Position numbers and translations under genes: made by a program | Notes under the pieces: model-generated | Database searches by the model: none | What the model was told of the DNA's origin: nothing | Seen by the model: only the letters and a program-made list of their open reading frames with translations | NCBI GenBank assembly: GCA_948474755.1 | Contig: CAOLHI010001140.1 | Location: 124,001 to 188,000 of the forward strand | DNA length: 64,000 bases | Direction: 5' to 3' | Origin: Ctenosaura bakeri | Taxonomy: Eukaryota; Chordata; Lepidosauria; Squamata; Iguanidae | Shown here: piece after piece, positions 10,293-21,394 of the stretch | Layout: the number at the start of each line of letters is the position of its first letter | Position numbering within the stretch: position 1 is the first letter of the stretch

Positions 10293-12078
10293 GCCCCATG
10301 GATCCATTCCAACGCCACTGCCGCCTCTCCTTCATCTTGCTCTTCTTGGGGGGTCTTTGGCCCCTGGCCTGGTGGGGGCTCAGTGCCCGGAGAAATGCTC
10401 TTGCTCCAGAGCTGTCCAAGTGGAATGCTCTGGCCCCCACATCTCCAAGATGCCCGGCCCCCTGCCCAGCAACACCATGAGCCTGCAGGTCGTCAACACC
10501 CAGATCCCGGAGCTTGGCGAAGCCGCCTTTGGGAACGCCTCGGCGCTTATTGCTGTGCGGATGGAGAAGAACAACCTGTCCGACCTCAGCCCCGGGGCCT
10601 TCCTCCACCTGGACTCCCTGCGCTACCTCAGCCTGGCCAGTAACCGGATCCGGGAGCTGCCGCTGGAGGTCTTCCAGAGCCTGAGCCAGCTGGAATCCCT
10701 CCTGCTCTCGGGGAACCAGCTCCGGCGCCTCCACCCGGCCCACTTCACCCAGCTGGGCAACCTCAAGGAGCTGCAGCTTCATGGGAACGAGCTGCAGGCC
10801 CTCCACCCAGGGACCTTCGACCAGCTGACCTCCCTCACCCGGCTCAACCTGGGCAAAAACCGACTTGTCCGCCTCCCGCCTCGGGCCTTTGCCCAGCTGC
10901 GCCGCCTCCAGGTGCTGCGCCTCTATGAGAACCAGCTGGCCGAGGTGCCGCCCAGGGCCTTTGAGGCCCTCACGGAGCTCCAGGAGCTAGGCCTGTACCA
11001 GAACCAGATCCGGCAACTGCCTGCCAGGCTCTTCGCCACCAACCGGAAGCTCCAGAAGCTGTTCCTCTCTCACAACTGGATCGAAGCCCTTCCAGAAGGC
11101 CTCCTCCTGGACCTGCCGGACCTCTCCCGGCTGTCGCTCTTTGGCAATGCCCTCCGGGAGCTGCGCCCAGGCACCTTTGGGCTGATGCCCGGGCTGAGGG
11201 AGCTCTGGCTGTATGACAACCAGCTGGCCACCCTGCCCGGGCATGTCTTTGCCAACCTGACCCAGCTGCAGCTCCTGGTCTTGAGCAGGAACCAGCTGCG
11301 CTCCCTCTCGCCCTCTGCCCTGGCTGGCCTGGGGGAGCTCCTGGAGGTCTCCCTGCACACTAACCAGCTCCCCACCTTGGATGGGGAGACCTTTCGTGGG
11401 CTGGCCAAGCTCCAGAACGTCTCCTTGCAGAATAACCAGCTCAGCTCCCTGCCGGGAGGCCTCTTCCAGCACACTCCCGGCCTGATGACCCTTCAGCTGC
11501 AGAACAACTCCCTGGAGACCCTCCCTGCGGGGATCTTCAACCACCTTCCCCACCTGCACGAGGTGAGGCTGCACGACAACCCCTGGCGCTGTGATGCTAT
11601 GCCCCGGGCCCTGCACGTCTGGTTGCGGGAAAACCAGCCCCTCCTGGGCAGTAGCCCCCCGCTCTGCTCCTCCCCTCCCCAAGTGCAGGGGCAGCCCATT
11701 TGGGAGGCCGAGGAGGGGTTCTTTGGCCCTGAGATCCCCGAGGTCACTGAGGGAGGTATGATGCCCACCTCTGGGCAGACAGAGGCCCCTTTTGGGGGTG
11801 GCCGGCCAGAGACCACTCCTGTGCCTGTGCACCTCCAGCCCCCATTGGACAATGAGCCTGGCAGTGCGGACACGGAGCAGGAACTGCCAAGAGCAGCCAC
11901 TGACTTCCCCACCCCTGGTGCTTCCCCAGCCGAGGGGGGCATTTGGGGCCTGACACGCACCCAGACGGGGGTGGTGGTCACCTGCATCGTGGTGGGCTGT
12001 GCTTTGCTCCTCGGATCGGTGGTTGCCGTGGCCTTCTATGGCTACAGCAGGAAGGAGGCAGAACACGCAAAAGTGTAA
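10293..12078 (+). CDS. LRRC15: LRRC15, leucine-rich repeat type I membrane protein (one frameshift)
   Basis: LRRC15 is a single-pass cell-surface protein of fibroblasts and stromal cells that engages extracellular matrix. The coding exon starts after TGCTTGCAG at 10292. The likely start is ATG 10298 in a good Kozak context (GCCCCATGG), giving a signal peptide beginning MDPFQRH. The body reads CPEKCSCSR (LRR N-cap), then 15 LRRs of 24 residues, LHDNPWRCD and an LRR C-cap. A Pro/Thr-rich linker, a transmembrane helix (GVVVTCIVVGCALLLGS) and a short tail follow, with TAA at 12076-12078. Repeat number and order, including NTMSLQVVNTQI and LRELWLYDN, match vertebrate LRRC15. The signal peptide and LRR body are in different frames: one base seems missing in the G run at 10374-10378. 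The repaired length is about 593 residues (about 581 in human). An upstream coding exon could instead supply the frame. Confidence 0.93.
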
Positions 12079-14120
12079 ACGGTGCTCAGAAGAGGAAGGG
12101 CAGACCTCTTGGACACTTGTGTGGGGCGGGGGGATCCATGTAAGTTTTGCCTTCGTTCCTCCAGCCACTGTTCTCTCACTCCTCAGGACTCAGTGGGCAT
12201 CCACTGTTGGCAGCATCTTGTCTCCAGGCATGAGGCACACATGGATGTACTTTCTCTCCCATGCGCTGATCTTATATACCTCTCGGCACGCATCTGTCAG
12301 CCTCCTCTGGGTGGGGACACCCTGGGGCCCTTTGTTGGTTGCTCTGCACCCCCTTCAACCCTCTTGTAGCCCCTTTGAGAATGGACTGTCCCTCCAAGAG
12401 TGGCGGTGGCAGGAATGCCCGCTGGAGCAACACTGGGTCCAGGAGCAGGAGAGGAAGCTCAGCCGGCCATTGTTCCCGTGACCCCCGCCTGCCTTTCAGA
12501 GGCTTTCCTATTAGGCCAGCAATCTGGGGGGGGGCTGCTTTGAGAGACTGGTGCCCTGGAAAGAAGGCCAGCTCTGGAAGGGGACTTTGGCCTACAAACC
12601 TCTTGGCCATGGCAGACACGCCAATGGTTCTTGGGCCCATCCACGCAATGCCAGGAGTAGCAGCACAGGGGGCTGTGAGGGGCTGGCACTTCCCTCTGCC
12701 TCTGCTCTTCAGAAACTATTTATGCGAAGGAGTGGAACATCAACCGGGCCCAGGAAAGGCGGAGGACAGCCCCGGATGCCCTTCTGCTCAGCCTTCAGGA
12801 GGAGAGGGGCCCTCTTTCCAGAAGCATCTGCAGGGGTGTGTGTGCGTGCACGTGTGTACAGGTGTGTCAGGGCTGGTACGTGCTGGCATGCAGATGGGAA
12901 TAAGCAGGAATCATGGAGGGAGGCTGCACACTTGTCTGGCAAGAAAAATGCGTCTCTTCCCCACAATGAAGAGACCCTTCTCTCCTTCCCCACGGAATTG
13001 TACAGCTGCAAGGGACCCCTGAGGGCATCTATTTTAGCCCATCCCCTGCCAGAGGGAGACAATCCACAGCCCAGCGTCCCTGATAGGTGGACACCTCACT
13101 TCCTTTTAAAGACCCCACCAGTGGCAGAGCTTGGATTGTGTGTGGGGTGGGGGGTATGGTGCAAGGAGGTGTGGCCATGGCACACAGGGGGTGTGGCCAC
13201 AGGCCGGGACACCCCAGAAACATTGTTGCCTGGGGTGAATCATCCCTCCTGCCCCCACATTCCTATGCTACTGAACCCCACTGCCCTCTGAGCTTGTAGG
13301 AGGTGGGTGAGACCACCCAAGGTGGAGGTGGTTGCACCTGTTTTGCTCCCCAGCTTCTCTCTCTTGTCAGGTCTCAAGTACACCAGAGAGTCCTGACCCC
13401 CGACTACTGGTGTGGGGGACACTGAAGGGGGGGTAGGCCCATCCCTGGCACACAGCCACCCCTGGGCCTGATCCACTGCAGGAGGATGCGCGTTACATAG
13501 GAGAAAGCGTTCCTGTGAGTCTAGCCAGCGTGTCAGCAGTGCCAGCGCTGGTACAATTATGAAAGTTCTTACCATCCAACAGAATACTTTGCAACAGTAC
13601 AAATGTAGACATCTCTCTCTCTCTCTGTCTTTTCTTTGGCAAAAGTTGGCACTTCCTTTTGCACTGTGCCTCTGCTGCCTCGTCCACCCTATTCAGCAAT
13701 TCCTTTGCCACCCATTTGCCACAACGGCAACACAGAGTCTGGCCAGGAATCTGCAGGGTGGGGTTGGGGATGGGGGGAAGTCGGCTTCTTCTGCTGGGAG
13801 GGAGGGCGGGAGGAGGAAGAGGCAGACAGGCCTCCAGCTCTGCCTGGGAATCTCCTCTCTTCCCAGCCAGTTTTGCCCCCGAGATGAGCTCTTCACTTGA
13901 CAATTTCCACGCCCGTTCTGACAAAATACTCTTGGGTTCCCTTGGGAGCATAGACGTCCCTCTTGCATTTGGAAACAGAAGAATCCCTTGAAACCCTGCT
14001 GTCTTTGCTGAATGTCAGAAGATATTAAAACCTGCGGCAATGGGGGTGACCATTTTATCCCCTGTGTAGTTCTGCTGGCAGCAGAATATTATGGGGAACA
14101 GCATGGTGGGGGTGCAGTTC
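12079..14120. other. LRRC15 3' UTR and intergenic DNA
   Basis: No further gene was recognised. The first part is presumably LRRC15 3' untranslated sequence, but no AATAAA was seen at a convincing distance. The segment 12840-12880 is GTGTG-rich. The 13.6-13.9 kb stretch has short open frames without recognisable domains. Confidence 0.5.
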
Positions 14121-14123
14121 ATG

Positions 14124-14425
14124 TCACAGAGTCACAGGGCAGGAAAGGACCCCAAGGGCCCATTGAACCCACCCCTCTGCCAGCCGAAGCGTCCCCTGGC
14201 AGACGGCCACGCCCCACGCTCTGCTTAAAGACCTCCAAGGGAGGAGAGCCACAGCCTCCTCTCAGGGGAGTCCTTTCCACTGTCAAGCAGCTCTCGCGGT
14301 CAGGAAGTCCTTCCAAGCAGTCTGATCCCATCTCCTGTCTTGTAATTTTTAACCCCTTAGGGCTCAGTCCTGCCTTCTGGAGCAGCAGAAGACCAAATCC
14401 CTCCGTCTTCCTTGTGATCCCTGAC
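14124..14425 (-). mobile_element. CR1 3' fragment
   Basis: Read on the minus strand it is a CR1 3' end. On the + strand this shows as TCACAGAGTCACAGGGC, GGACCCCAAGGGCCCATTGAACCC, CTTAAAGACCTCCAAGGGAGG and a final GGAGCAGCAGAAGACC block. Confidence 0.85.
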
Positions 14426-14490
14426 CCAGTCCCCTATCTGGGCCTCTGTGGAGCTCCTGCTGGCAACCAGGGATCCTTATCTGCCAGGTC

Positions 14491-14525
<35 letters not shown>

Positions 14526-14548
14526 GTGAGAGAGAGAGAGAGAGTGAG
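14491..14548. repeat. (TG)n and (GA)n microsatellite
   Basis: About 16 TG units run from 14491 to 14523, followed by a GA tract at about 14528-14548. Similar compound tracts occur at 48774-48835. Confidence 0.95.
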
Positions 14549-14701
14549 TGAGATGGCTAGGAGGATGTTGGGAAAATTGACTCAAAATCCAGCAGGCTCC
14601 TCACACCCATTCAGCTCCTCCAGTGGATCCATCCCCATGCCTTCTCAGAACCAGCAATGGGGTACTGCAGAGAGAGAAGCCAGGCCCAGGGCTGGCTCTT
14701 A

Positions 14702-14815
14702 GACTGATGGAATCTTAGAAGAGCTGGAAGGGACCCCAAAGGTCCTCCAGTGCAACCCCCTTCCAGGAAGCAAGACACCACAGAGCTTCTTTCAGTACCC
14801 TTAGGAGGAAACTTC
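14702..14815 (-). mobile_element. Short CR1 3' fragment
   Basis: On the + strand: GATGGAATCTTAGAAGAGCTGG, GACCCCAAAGGTCCTCCAGTGCAACCCCCTTCC. These are the complement of the CR1 3' terminus. Confidence 0.75.
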
Positions 14816-15195
14816 TCAGTTCCTTTGCACCCTGGGATGGGCCAGTTTCACCCCCACAGCTGCCTCCATGGGCCACATCCACGCGTTGTGCTGTGCTGCA
14901 AGTGAGGTCACGCCAGCTCCAGCTGCCGTCTTCAGGAGGTTTCTGTCCAGAAAAAGGCCTTTCAAGGGAAGCAGCTCAGAGATGAGTAGGAAGCCAAAAC
15001 CACCATACAGGCAAATATTTCTTTCTTGAATTTGGGGCCATTTGCAGGTGGAAAATGACCCAAAAATCAGCCCAGAAAGTTTTAGAAGATTTTTCTGCAC
15101 CTAGAAATGGCAGTGAGAGAAGAATTCCCCGTGTTGCCACTAAGTAATGCCTATGTCTAGGTGGGCAAATGTCTTGAGACAGGTAAATGTTGTCT

Positions 15196-15393
15196 CACTT
15201 TGTTGTTGTTGTGTGCCTTCAAGTTATTTCTGACCTATGGCAACCCTAAAGTGAAGCTACCATGGGGTTTTGGGGGGAGGCTGAGAGTGTGTGATGCACC
15301 CATGGTCATCCAATGGGTTTCCGTGGCTGAGCAGAGGGGATTTGAACCCTGGGCTCTGGGAGTCCTGGGCTAGCACTCCCACCACAACACCTC
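15196..15393 (-). mobile_element. MIR-like tRNA SINE
   Basis: It begins with TTGTTGTTGTTGTGTGCCTTCAAG (complement of the ACA tail) and ends in GATTTGAACCCTGGGCTC...AGCACTCCCACCACAAC (complement of the tRNA-like head). This is a full-length minus copy of the family at 2939-3127. Confidence 0.88.
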
Positions 15394-15593
15394 TTTGGCT
15401 CTCTTTTCTCACTTGACTTACCTCAAAATGTCACCCTGCTGTGTTTGCTTTGTTTTGGGGGGGGCACCTTCTTTTTCCTTTTGGCCCCCCCATCCTCTCC
15501 TGATGCCACCTCCTCCAGAGCCTCTTGTTTCTGGCTCCGATCTTCTCATCTGGGGGAAAAATCCCTTTTTTGTTTGTCTAGACTGAATAACTG

Positions 15594-15752
15594 CAGCGAT
15601 GTACCGGTTTGAGCATTGGGCGGCACCTCTGGAAACCAGGGTCTGCATCCCCTCTCAGCCATGGAAACCCTTACAGTAACTTTGGGCAAGTCACACTTTC
15701 TCAGCCTTAGGAGAAACCAGCATCAAACCTTCTCTGAAGAAATCTTTAAGGC
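15594..15752 (+). mobile_element. MIR-like tRNA SINE, first of a tandem pair
   Basis: The head at GTACCGGTTTGAGCATTGGG leads to CTTTGGGCAAGTCACAC and TCTCAGCC. The tail is cut at about 15752, where a second copy starts. Confidence 0.8.
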
Positions 15753-15975
15753 CAGTGTAACATAGTGGTTGAGTGTTGGGCTGAGACTCTGAAAGAGCAG
15801 GGTTCAAATCCCCATTTGGTCATAGAAGCTCCCTGGATGACCTTGGGCAAGTCACACGCTCTCAGCCTCAGAGAGAGGCAAAGGTAAACCCTCTCTAAAG
15901 CAATCTTGCCAAGCAAACCCATTACAGGTTTGCCTTAAGGCTGTCATGAACCCAAAATGACTTGAAAGCACACTG
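15753..15975 (+). mobile_element. MIR-like tRNA SINE, second of a tandem pair
   Basis: GCCAGTGTAACATAGTGGTTGAG, GGGTTCAAATCC, GACCTTGGGCAAGTCACAC and a tail ATGACTTGAAAGCACAC form a nearly complete copy. Confidence 0.87.
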
Positions 15976-18221
15976 CTGTTGGTGTAGACCTCTGGGGTCA
16001 GGATTCTCCAAAACCTTCCAGAAAACCTTCCCCGGGCTGACTCCACAGGCCAGCCTCTCATAACGCAGACAGACTCCCCTGCTGCTTCCCGTGAGCCCTC
16101 CAGGTGCGGCAGCGGCATCTGTGAGGAGGAGGAAGAGGAGGAGGGGGACAGGGAGAATGACCCTTGCGAGCAGCTTCTGTCTCTTTCCTAACCCGCTTCT
16201 GCCTGACTGCAGGAAGGGGGCCCTTTGGGGCAGCTGCAGTAATCAGAGCAGCCATGCCTGCAAAGCCCACCCTGTGAAAGCGGGGGGAAAGCTGCCACTG
16301 AAGGGCAGGGCATGGCTGTCCCTTGAGTGAATGAAGGAGAAAATGGTCCCAGGTGTTTTCACCCTACACCAGGCTGTATGTAATGCAAAGCCCATCATCC
16401 TCTCTGTTGGAGCATGCCAGTACAAAGCACACAACTCATTCAGCCATACTGGAGCATTTATCTGCCACCTCTCACCCTGCTGCAACCCCTGGGGCAATGT
16501 ACAATAGATTAAAACAGTTAAAATGCAAAATACACAAATAAAAACATTTTTTAAAAAAGACTCAAGTTCTTAAAATTAGTTTTAAAATCCCAGAAAGTCA
16601 AAAGAGCCAGAGCAGCCACCCGCTCTGCCAGAAGAGGAAAAGCCCTCTCTTCCTCTCGGATATGGGAGCAGTTCTATCCGCCAGTGCTGAAGATGCCAGA
16701 AGGCCAGCGGTGAGCTCTCTCTTGGCCTGTTGGACCCCTGGACTGTGGCTGTCGGGGGCAAATACGGGGTAGGACTCCTGTGCCTCAGGTGACCATACCA
16801 AAGAGGGGAGTTCAGCAGATCTTGCTTGTCATGCAAGACACTCATCTCTGAAATTCCCTCTTCTGCAGAACCGTTAAATAACCACCATCCATTATTTCTC
16901 CTGGGAATTCTGTGCTGGAAGCTCTTGAGCACCCATGGGCCACGCCCTGGCCCGGCCGCTGTCCCCTCTGCCCGGGTTCCCTCCAAGCTCCCTGGTCCCT
17001 CTGAAGCAGACTGCAACTGAGGAAGGGCAGGATGCGGCCAGGAGCCGGCTCACAGGCCCAGAGAGAGAGAGAGAGAATGAGAATGAGAGAGGGCCTCTGG
17101 AGCTGCCTGTCCCCTTTTGGGGCTGTTGCACCTTCCCTCAGCAGGGACTGTGAACAGGGCGCTGACAGGAGAACAGAGTGCCAACTTCCCCCGCTGCCCC
17201 GGGTGGACATAGAAGCTGTGTGTGTGACCACGTTCGTGGGGCACACGCCTATGCAAGGAGTGGGAGAGAGAGTGAGGGCGGATGCACTGCAGACAACCCA
17301 ACCCACAGGGAGGGAGGGAGGGAGGGCAGGGGGTGAACTTTCTGCCCTGGGCCTCCAGGGAGCAACCTGGAAAGAGACCCCTGCAGAGGCACCCCTGCAG
17401 GGCCTTTCCCACGTGGCCCCTTTGAACAAGGCTAGCTTTCCCCAGTGCTCCTCTGCCATCCTTTCCCTTCGCAAGAGAGCTCTGCTCTACTTTTTCCCTT
17501 TCTTTGCTCCTGCCTCAAAGCCATGCTTTCTGACCTCCCTGCTGAGGAAGGCTCTCCACTGCCCTCCCGTATAAAAATCAAAATTGCAACACAACACAAA
17601 CATACTACTTCTGTTTAATCGAGCCCGAAAGAGGAATTCCAGTCCTGAAGCTGGGCAGCTCCTACCTGGCACAGCTTGTGACAACTGAACCACATTTCAA
17701 ACATGTGCCTTTTCCCTCATGAAAGCTACATGCCTCTGAGCATGCGTAGAGTGTTTTACAACCCCCACAGTGGACAGCACCTGCTCTCCTGGTCCCCTCT
17801 TGGGGGGAGGTTGCAAAGAACTGCACTTTGGGCTGGATGGAGCATCTCCTCTGAGCAGGCTGCTGCAACCTAAGCACAGGCCTTTCCTGACAAATTATAG
17901 CCCCCGGGCCACGCGTCACGGGCACTGCCAACATCAGTGGTAAAGAGGCAAAAAGAGGAATGAACATTTTCATCCAGAAGCTGGCAGGTGGCAGCCTAGA
18001 GCTCTTAATGCCTTCCTCATGGGCAGCTTTTCCTCAGAGAGCAAGAGCTGATTTATATTTTTTAGAAAATTACTTATATTTATGTCCTGCCTTTCTGCAA
18101 ATACAGGACCCAGGTCACTAAAAATGGTCCTGGGATCCCAGAATCAGTGGGAGCAGTGGTCCTTTCTGTAGACTTTGCATGGCATTTGGCTCAGAGGTCA
18201 TCATAAATGGAAGGAACTCTG
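15976..18221. other. Intergenic DNA without a recognised gene
   Basis: It includes a LINE-tail fragment near 16440-16560 (ATTTATCTGCCACC...TTAAAACAG) and GA- or GGGA-rich patches at 17060-17095 and 17310-17330. A 104-codon minus frame at 17662-17973 starts with a hydrophobic segment and is Cys-rich, but it matches no family I recognise. Confidence 0.45.
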
Positions 18222-18640
18222 TATCTCGTCCTGGTTCCACAGTGGGAGGGGGGGACGGAGAAGCTGGAGGGTGTCCAGAAGAGGCAGCCAGGGAGGGGAG
18301 TAAGAGCTCTGAAACCTCCGAGGGGTGTTGGGTATGGTTTACCTGAGAAAGAGGAGCCGAGAGGTGATTCCTTTCAGCCATCTTCAAACACCCGAAGGGC
18401 CATTGTCACCTCCTGGGGGATCAATGGACTGCGCCTGTTTTCTGATGATCCCAAGAGCAGGACCTGAACTAATAATAGATAGAGGACTACTAGAGATTAT
18501 TATTTGTATTGAATTATTAGGAAGCAGTTCCTGACAGTGAGTCAGAACTGTATGATAGTGGAATAGTAAACTCCTGCAGAAGGTGTTGGATTCTCTTTGA
18601 CTGGAAATTTGAAAGTAGAAGTTGAATGTCCTTCCAACAG
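18222..18640 (+). mobile_element. Diverged CR1 3' fragment
   Basis: The blocks GGAGAAGCTGGAGGGTGTCCAGAAGAGGCAGCC, AGGAAGCAGTTCCTGACAGTGAG, AACTCCTGCAGAAGGTG and TGTCCTTCCAACAGGGATGC follow the CR1 3' order with many substitutions. Confidence 0.7.
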
Positions 18641-20532
18641 GGATGCTTTATTTACAGGTTCCTACACTGGTGGTGGTGGTGGGGCTTGAACAAGATGGCC
18701 TGTGGGAATGCCAGCGCTGTGAGTCTGCCTGCAGCCCCTCTCTGGCTGGCTGTCGTCTGAGCGAAGCCAATGGCAGGTCAAATTGGTTGCTAGGGCTGTT
18801 TTGGTGCAAAGGCAGCCCTGGCTGTCATGGGTCCCCAGTGGCCACTGTGAGTCCCAGCTTGGGTGAAAAGGGAGGTAGAAATCAAGTGAAGGATAGATGG
18901 GAGATGGCAAGGTGGGGGGAAGGGTGCTGTGCCACAGCAAGACAATGCCCGCAGCCAAGGAGGAAGGGGGGCAGCCAGCAGAATGTGGATAGGGCAGGGG
19001 CATAGGTAGGGGGCAAGGTTAGCCCCAAGACAAGGACCCCTTCCACTCCATGCTGGAACAAGATCCTGGGAATGGCAAAGTGGGAAAGAAAGATGGGCAT
19101 TGTGGTGAAGATTTCAATGGCCGTTCCAGAGAATCCTGTGTGTGGCAGGTCTGAGCTCAGCGCTGTGAGAAATGGGTGCCCTCGTCACTGGGGTCTCCTT
19201 GCACAGAACTAGGGTGCTTCTGCAATGAGATTAGTGTGCAGATTAGTCCTGGCCACTGCAGTACAGAGTACAGAGAAAGTAGAAGGTATTTTTTATTTCC
19301 CTTTCACACTTGAAATTGGAATTGCAGGAAGGTAGGCTCAGGAAACATGGGAGGAAGAACATTTTCACATAATCAGCGTGTTGCATTGGCCACGGCAAGC
19401 ACAGCTTCTGTTCTGATTGAAACCAGAGTGTGAAATCAAAAGGATGACTACAGACTCTGACCTGTGCAACAGAGTGAGGCTGCCAAGCCCAATGGCCACG
19501 TCCCTCCTGAAACCACTGGACCTAGGGGCTAGCTGGCAGAGGGTGGGGGCCACTCAAGATCAGCCAGTGGTCTTGCTGTTGGTGACCAGCCCTTCTGGGC
19601 TGCTGCTGGGCCCAGTGGCCAATTTCAGAGTGAAGGAAAGGACCATTTGGTGGTCTGCAGAGCCTTCCTGGGAGCCTCCCCCGCTCCCCCAGGCCCTGTG
19701 TGGATGTATGGGATACCCCGGCCGCTTGCCAGTGAGTGTGCATACATGTGTATTTGTGTGTGTGCAAGATTCCTCAGGTGGTGTGTGCAGTGGTTGCACC
19801 CCCCCCCCGGCTGGCAGGGGTGACTTCCACCCAAGTGTTTACACTGCCGCAGGCGGGGTGGGGACAGGGAGGCTGAGAGCAGGTGGGTGGCTGCCTGGCG
19901 TCCCAAGAGAGGCCAGTGCCCCCCTCCACGCCCCCTCTGAGGTTGCCAGCCTTTGCCCGGAATCTCTGGGAATGCGGGATGACGCTGCCTCTGATAAGCC
20001 GGTCAGTGACTCCACAGCTCGTCTGGTAAACACCAGCGGACGAGGGGCCTTGAGGGCACGGAGGAGGACAACAAGATGGCGCTTCCTGGATGCCCTGCTG
20101 CACGGAGGGTAAGTGCTCAGCAGGTGCCCCCAAAGGTGAGGGAAGCAAAGCAAGATGGCTCTCCAGCAGGGCAAGTGGCAGTCAGGGGGAGGGAGACTCC
20201 AGGCTAGGGTTGCCACCAGACCTCAGGACCTGGTCCTAGGACTCCAGTTCCCATGGGTCATCTCCAGGGGAGAGACAAGGGTGCAAATTCCCCAGTTTTG
20301 GGGGGCTGAGCTCCAGGTAAGCAGGAAGGGCTGCATGCAGATCTCTCGCTCAGCTGCTGGTTCCAGTTTGCAAGTTTGCAAAGCTGCCTTGACTTCTTTG
20401 CTATGACTTGCAAAGACTTTCCAGGAAGTTTATGAGGTTACTCACTTCACTTCTTCCTTCCCTCCCAGTTGCTATAGCAGCAGGGCTCACCCTCCGCTCT
20501 GCTCTGAATCTACCTCAGTCTTGAAGGAATAT
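18641..20532. other. Intergenic DNA without a recognised gene
   Basis: No domain, RNA gene or clear splice pair was seen. The open frame at 19417-20112 has no family signature and mixes a C-rich tract (19800-19809) with low-complexity sequence. Confidence 0.45.
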
Positions 20533-20750
20533 TGTGTGTGTGCAAGCACGCCTTCAGGCTCCCTGTCAACTTATGGCGACCCCATGGATTTCACAAGGTT
20601 TTCTTAGATTAGGAATGCCCATGGGTGGTTTTGCCTGCTCCTTCCTCTGAAATGGATTCCTTGGCAGTCTCCCATCCAAGTACTAATCAGGGCTGACCTT
20701 GCTTAGCTTTCAAGATTAGATGGGATCTGATGGCACTTTAGGGTATTTAG
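20533..20750 (-). mobile_element. 5S-rRNA-derived SINE
   Basis: On the + strand the body (CTTCAGGCTCCCTGTCAACTTATGGCGACCCCATGGATTTCAC...) precedes the complement of a 5S head: AGTCTCCCATCCAAGTACTAATCAGGGC and CCTTGCTTAGCTTTCAAGATTAGATGGGATC. It is a clean example of this family. Confidence 0.85.
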
Positions 20751-20935
20751 GAACTGGAAGGAACTAGACTAGAGAAAATGTTCCTTATGGCATTTCCTCT
20801 TCCTCCTCTGCTGGGGTTTTCAGGTGAAACAGAGCCAAACGGCCCCATTACCGCCACCTACGGGCATCTGTAGGAAAGGCTTACCAAAAGGGGAAAATCA
20901 AAGCAAACCCCCCAAACGCACATAAGCTGGAACAT

Positions 20936-21387
20936 GTCCTGAGGAGGGGGACCAAAACGTTGAAGTGTCTGGAAACCATGAAGCCCTATGAGGAATGGCT
21001 TAGGGAGCTGGAGATGTTTAGTCTGCAGAAGAAAAGGTTAAGAGAAGGGGACATGATAACTATGTTTAAATATTTGAAGGATGTCATGTTGAGTGGGCTT
21101 GTTTTCCGCTGCTCCAGAGACTAGGAAAAGGAGCAATGGATTCAAACTGCAGGAAAGGAGATTCCACCTGAACCTCAGGAAGAACTTCTGATGATCAGAG
21201 CTGTCCGGCAGTGGAATCGGCAGCCCCATGGAGTGTGGTGGAGTCTCCTTCCTTCTTTGGAAGTTTTTAAGCAGAGGCTGGATGGCCTTCTTTTGGGAGT
21301 GCTTTAATGTGTGCTCCTGCATGGCAGAAGAGGGTTGGACTGGATGGCCCTTGTGGTGTCTTCCAGTTCTATGATTCTATGAAATCG
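20936..21387 (+). mobile_element. CR1 3' fragment
   Basis: The blocks run CCCTATGAGGAATGGCTTAGGGAGCTGGAGATGTTTAGTCTGCAG, GGGGACATGATAACTATGTTTAAATATTTGAAGG, GCTGGATGGCC and a terminal TTCTATGATTCTATGA. Confidence 0.93.
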
Positions 21388-21394
21388 TAACAAG

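Noticed and set aside
10201..12168. Long antisense open frames over LRRC15 (for example 10987-12168 minus)
   Set aside because: They mirror the 72-base LRR period of the sense strand and are shadows of its codon bias; there are no independent domains.
17662..17973. Small secreted Cys-rich protein on the minus strand
   Set aside because: The start is hydrophobic, but there is no family match, no splice context and no second exon. One short open frame is expected by chance here.
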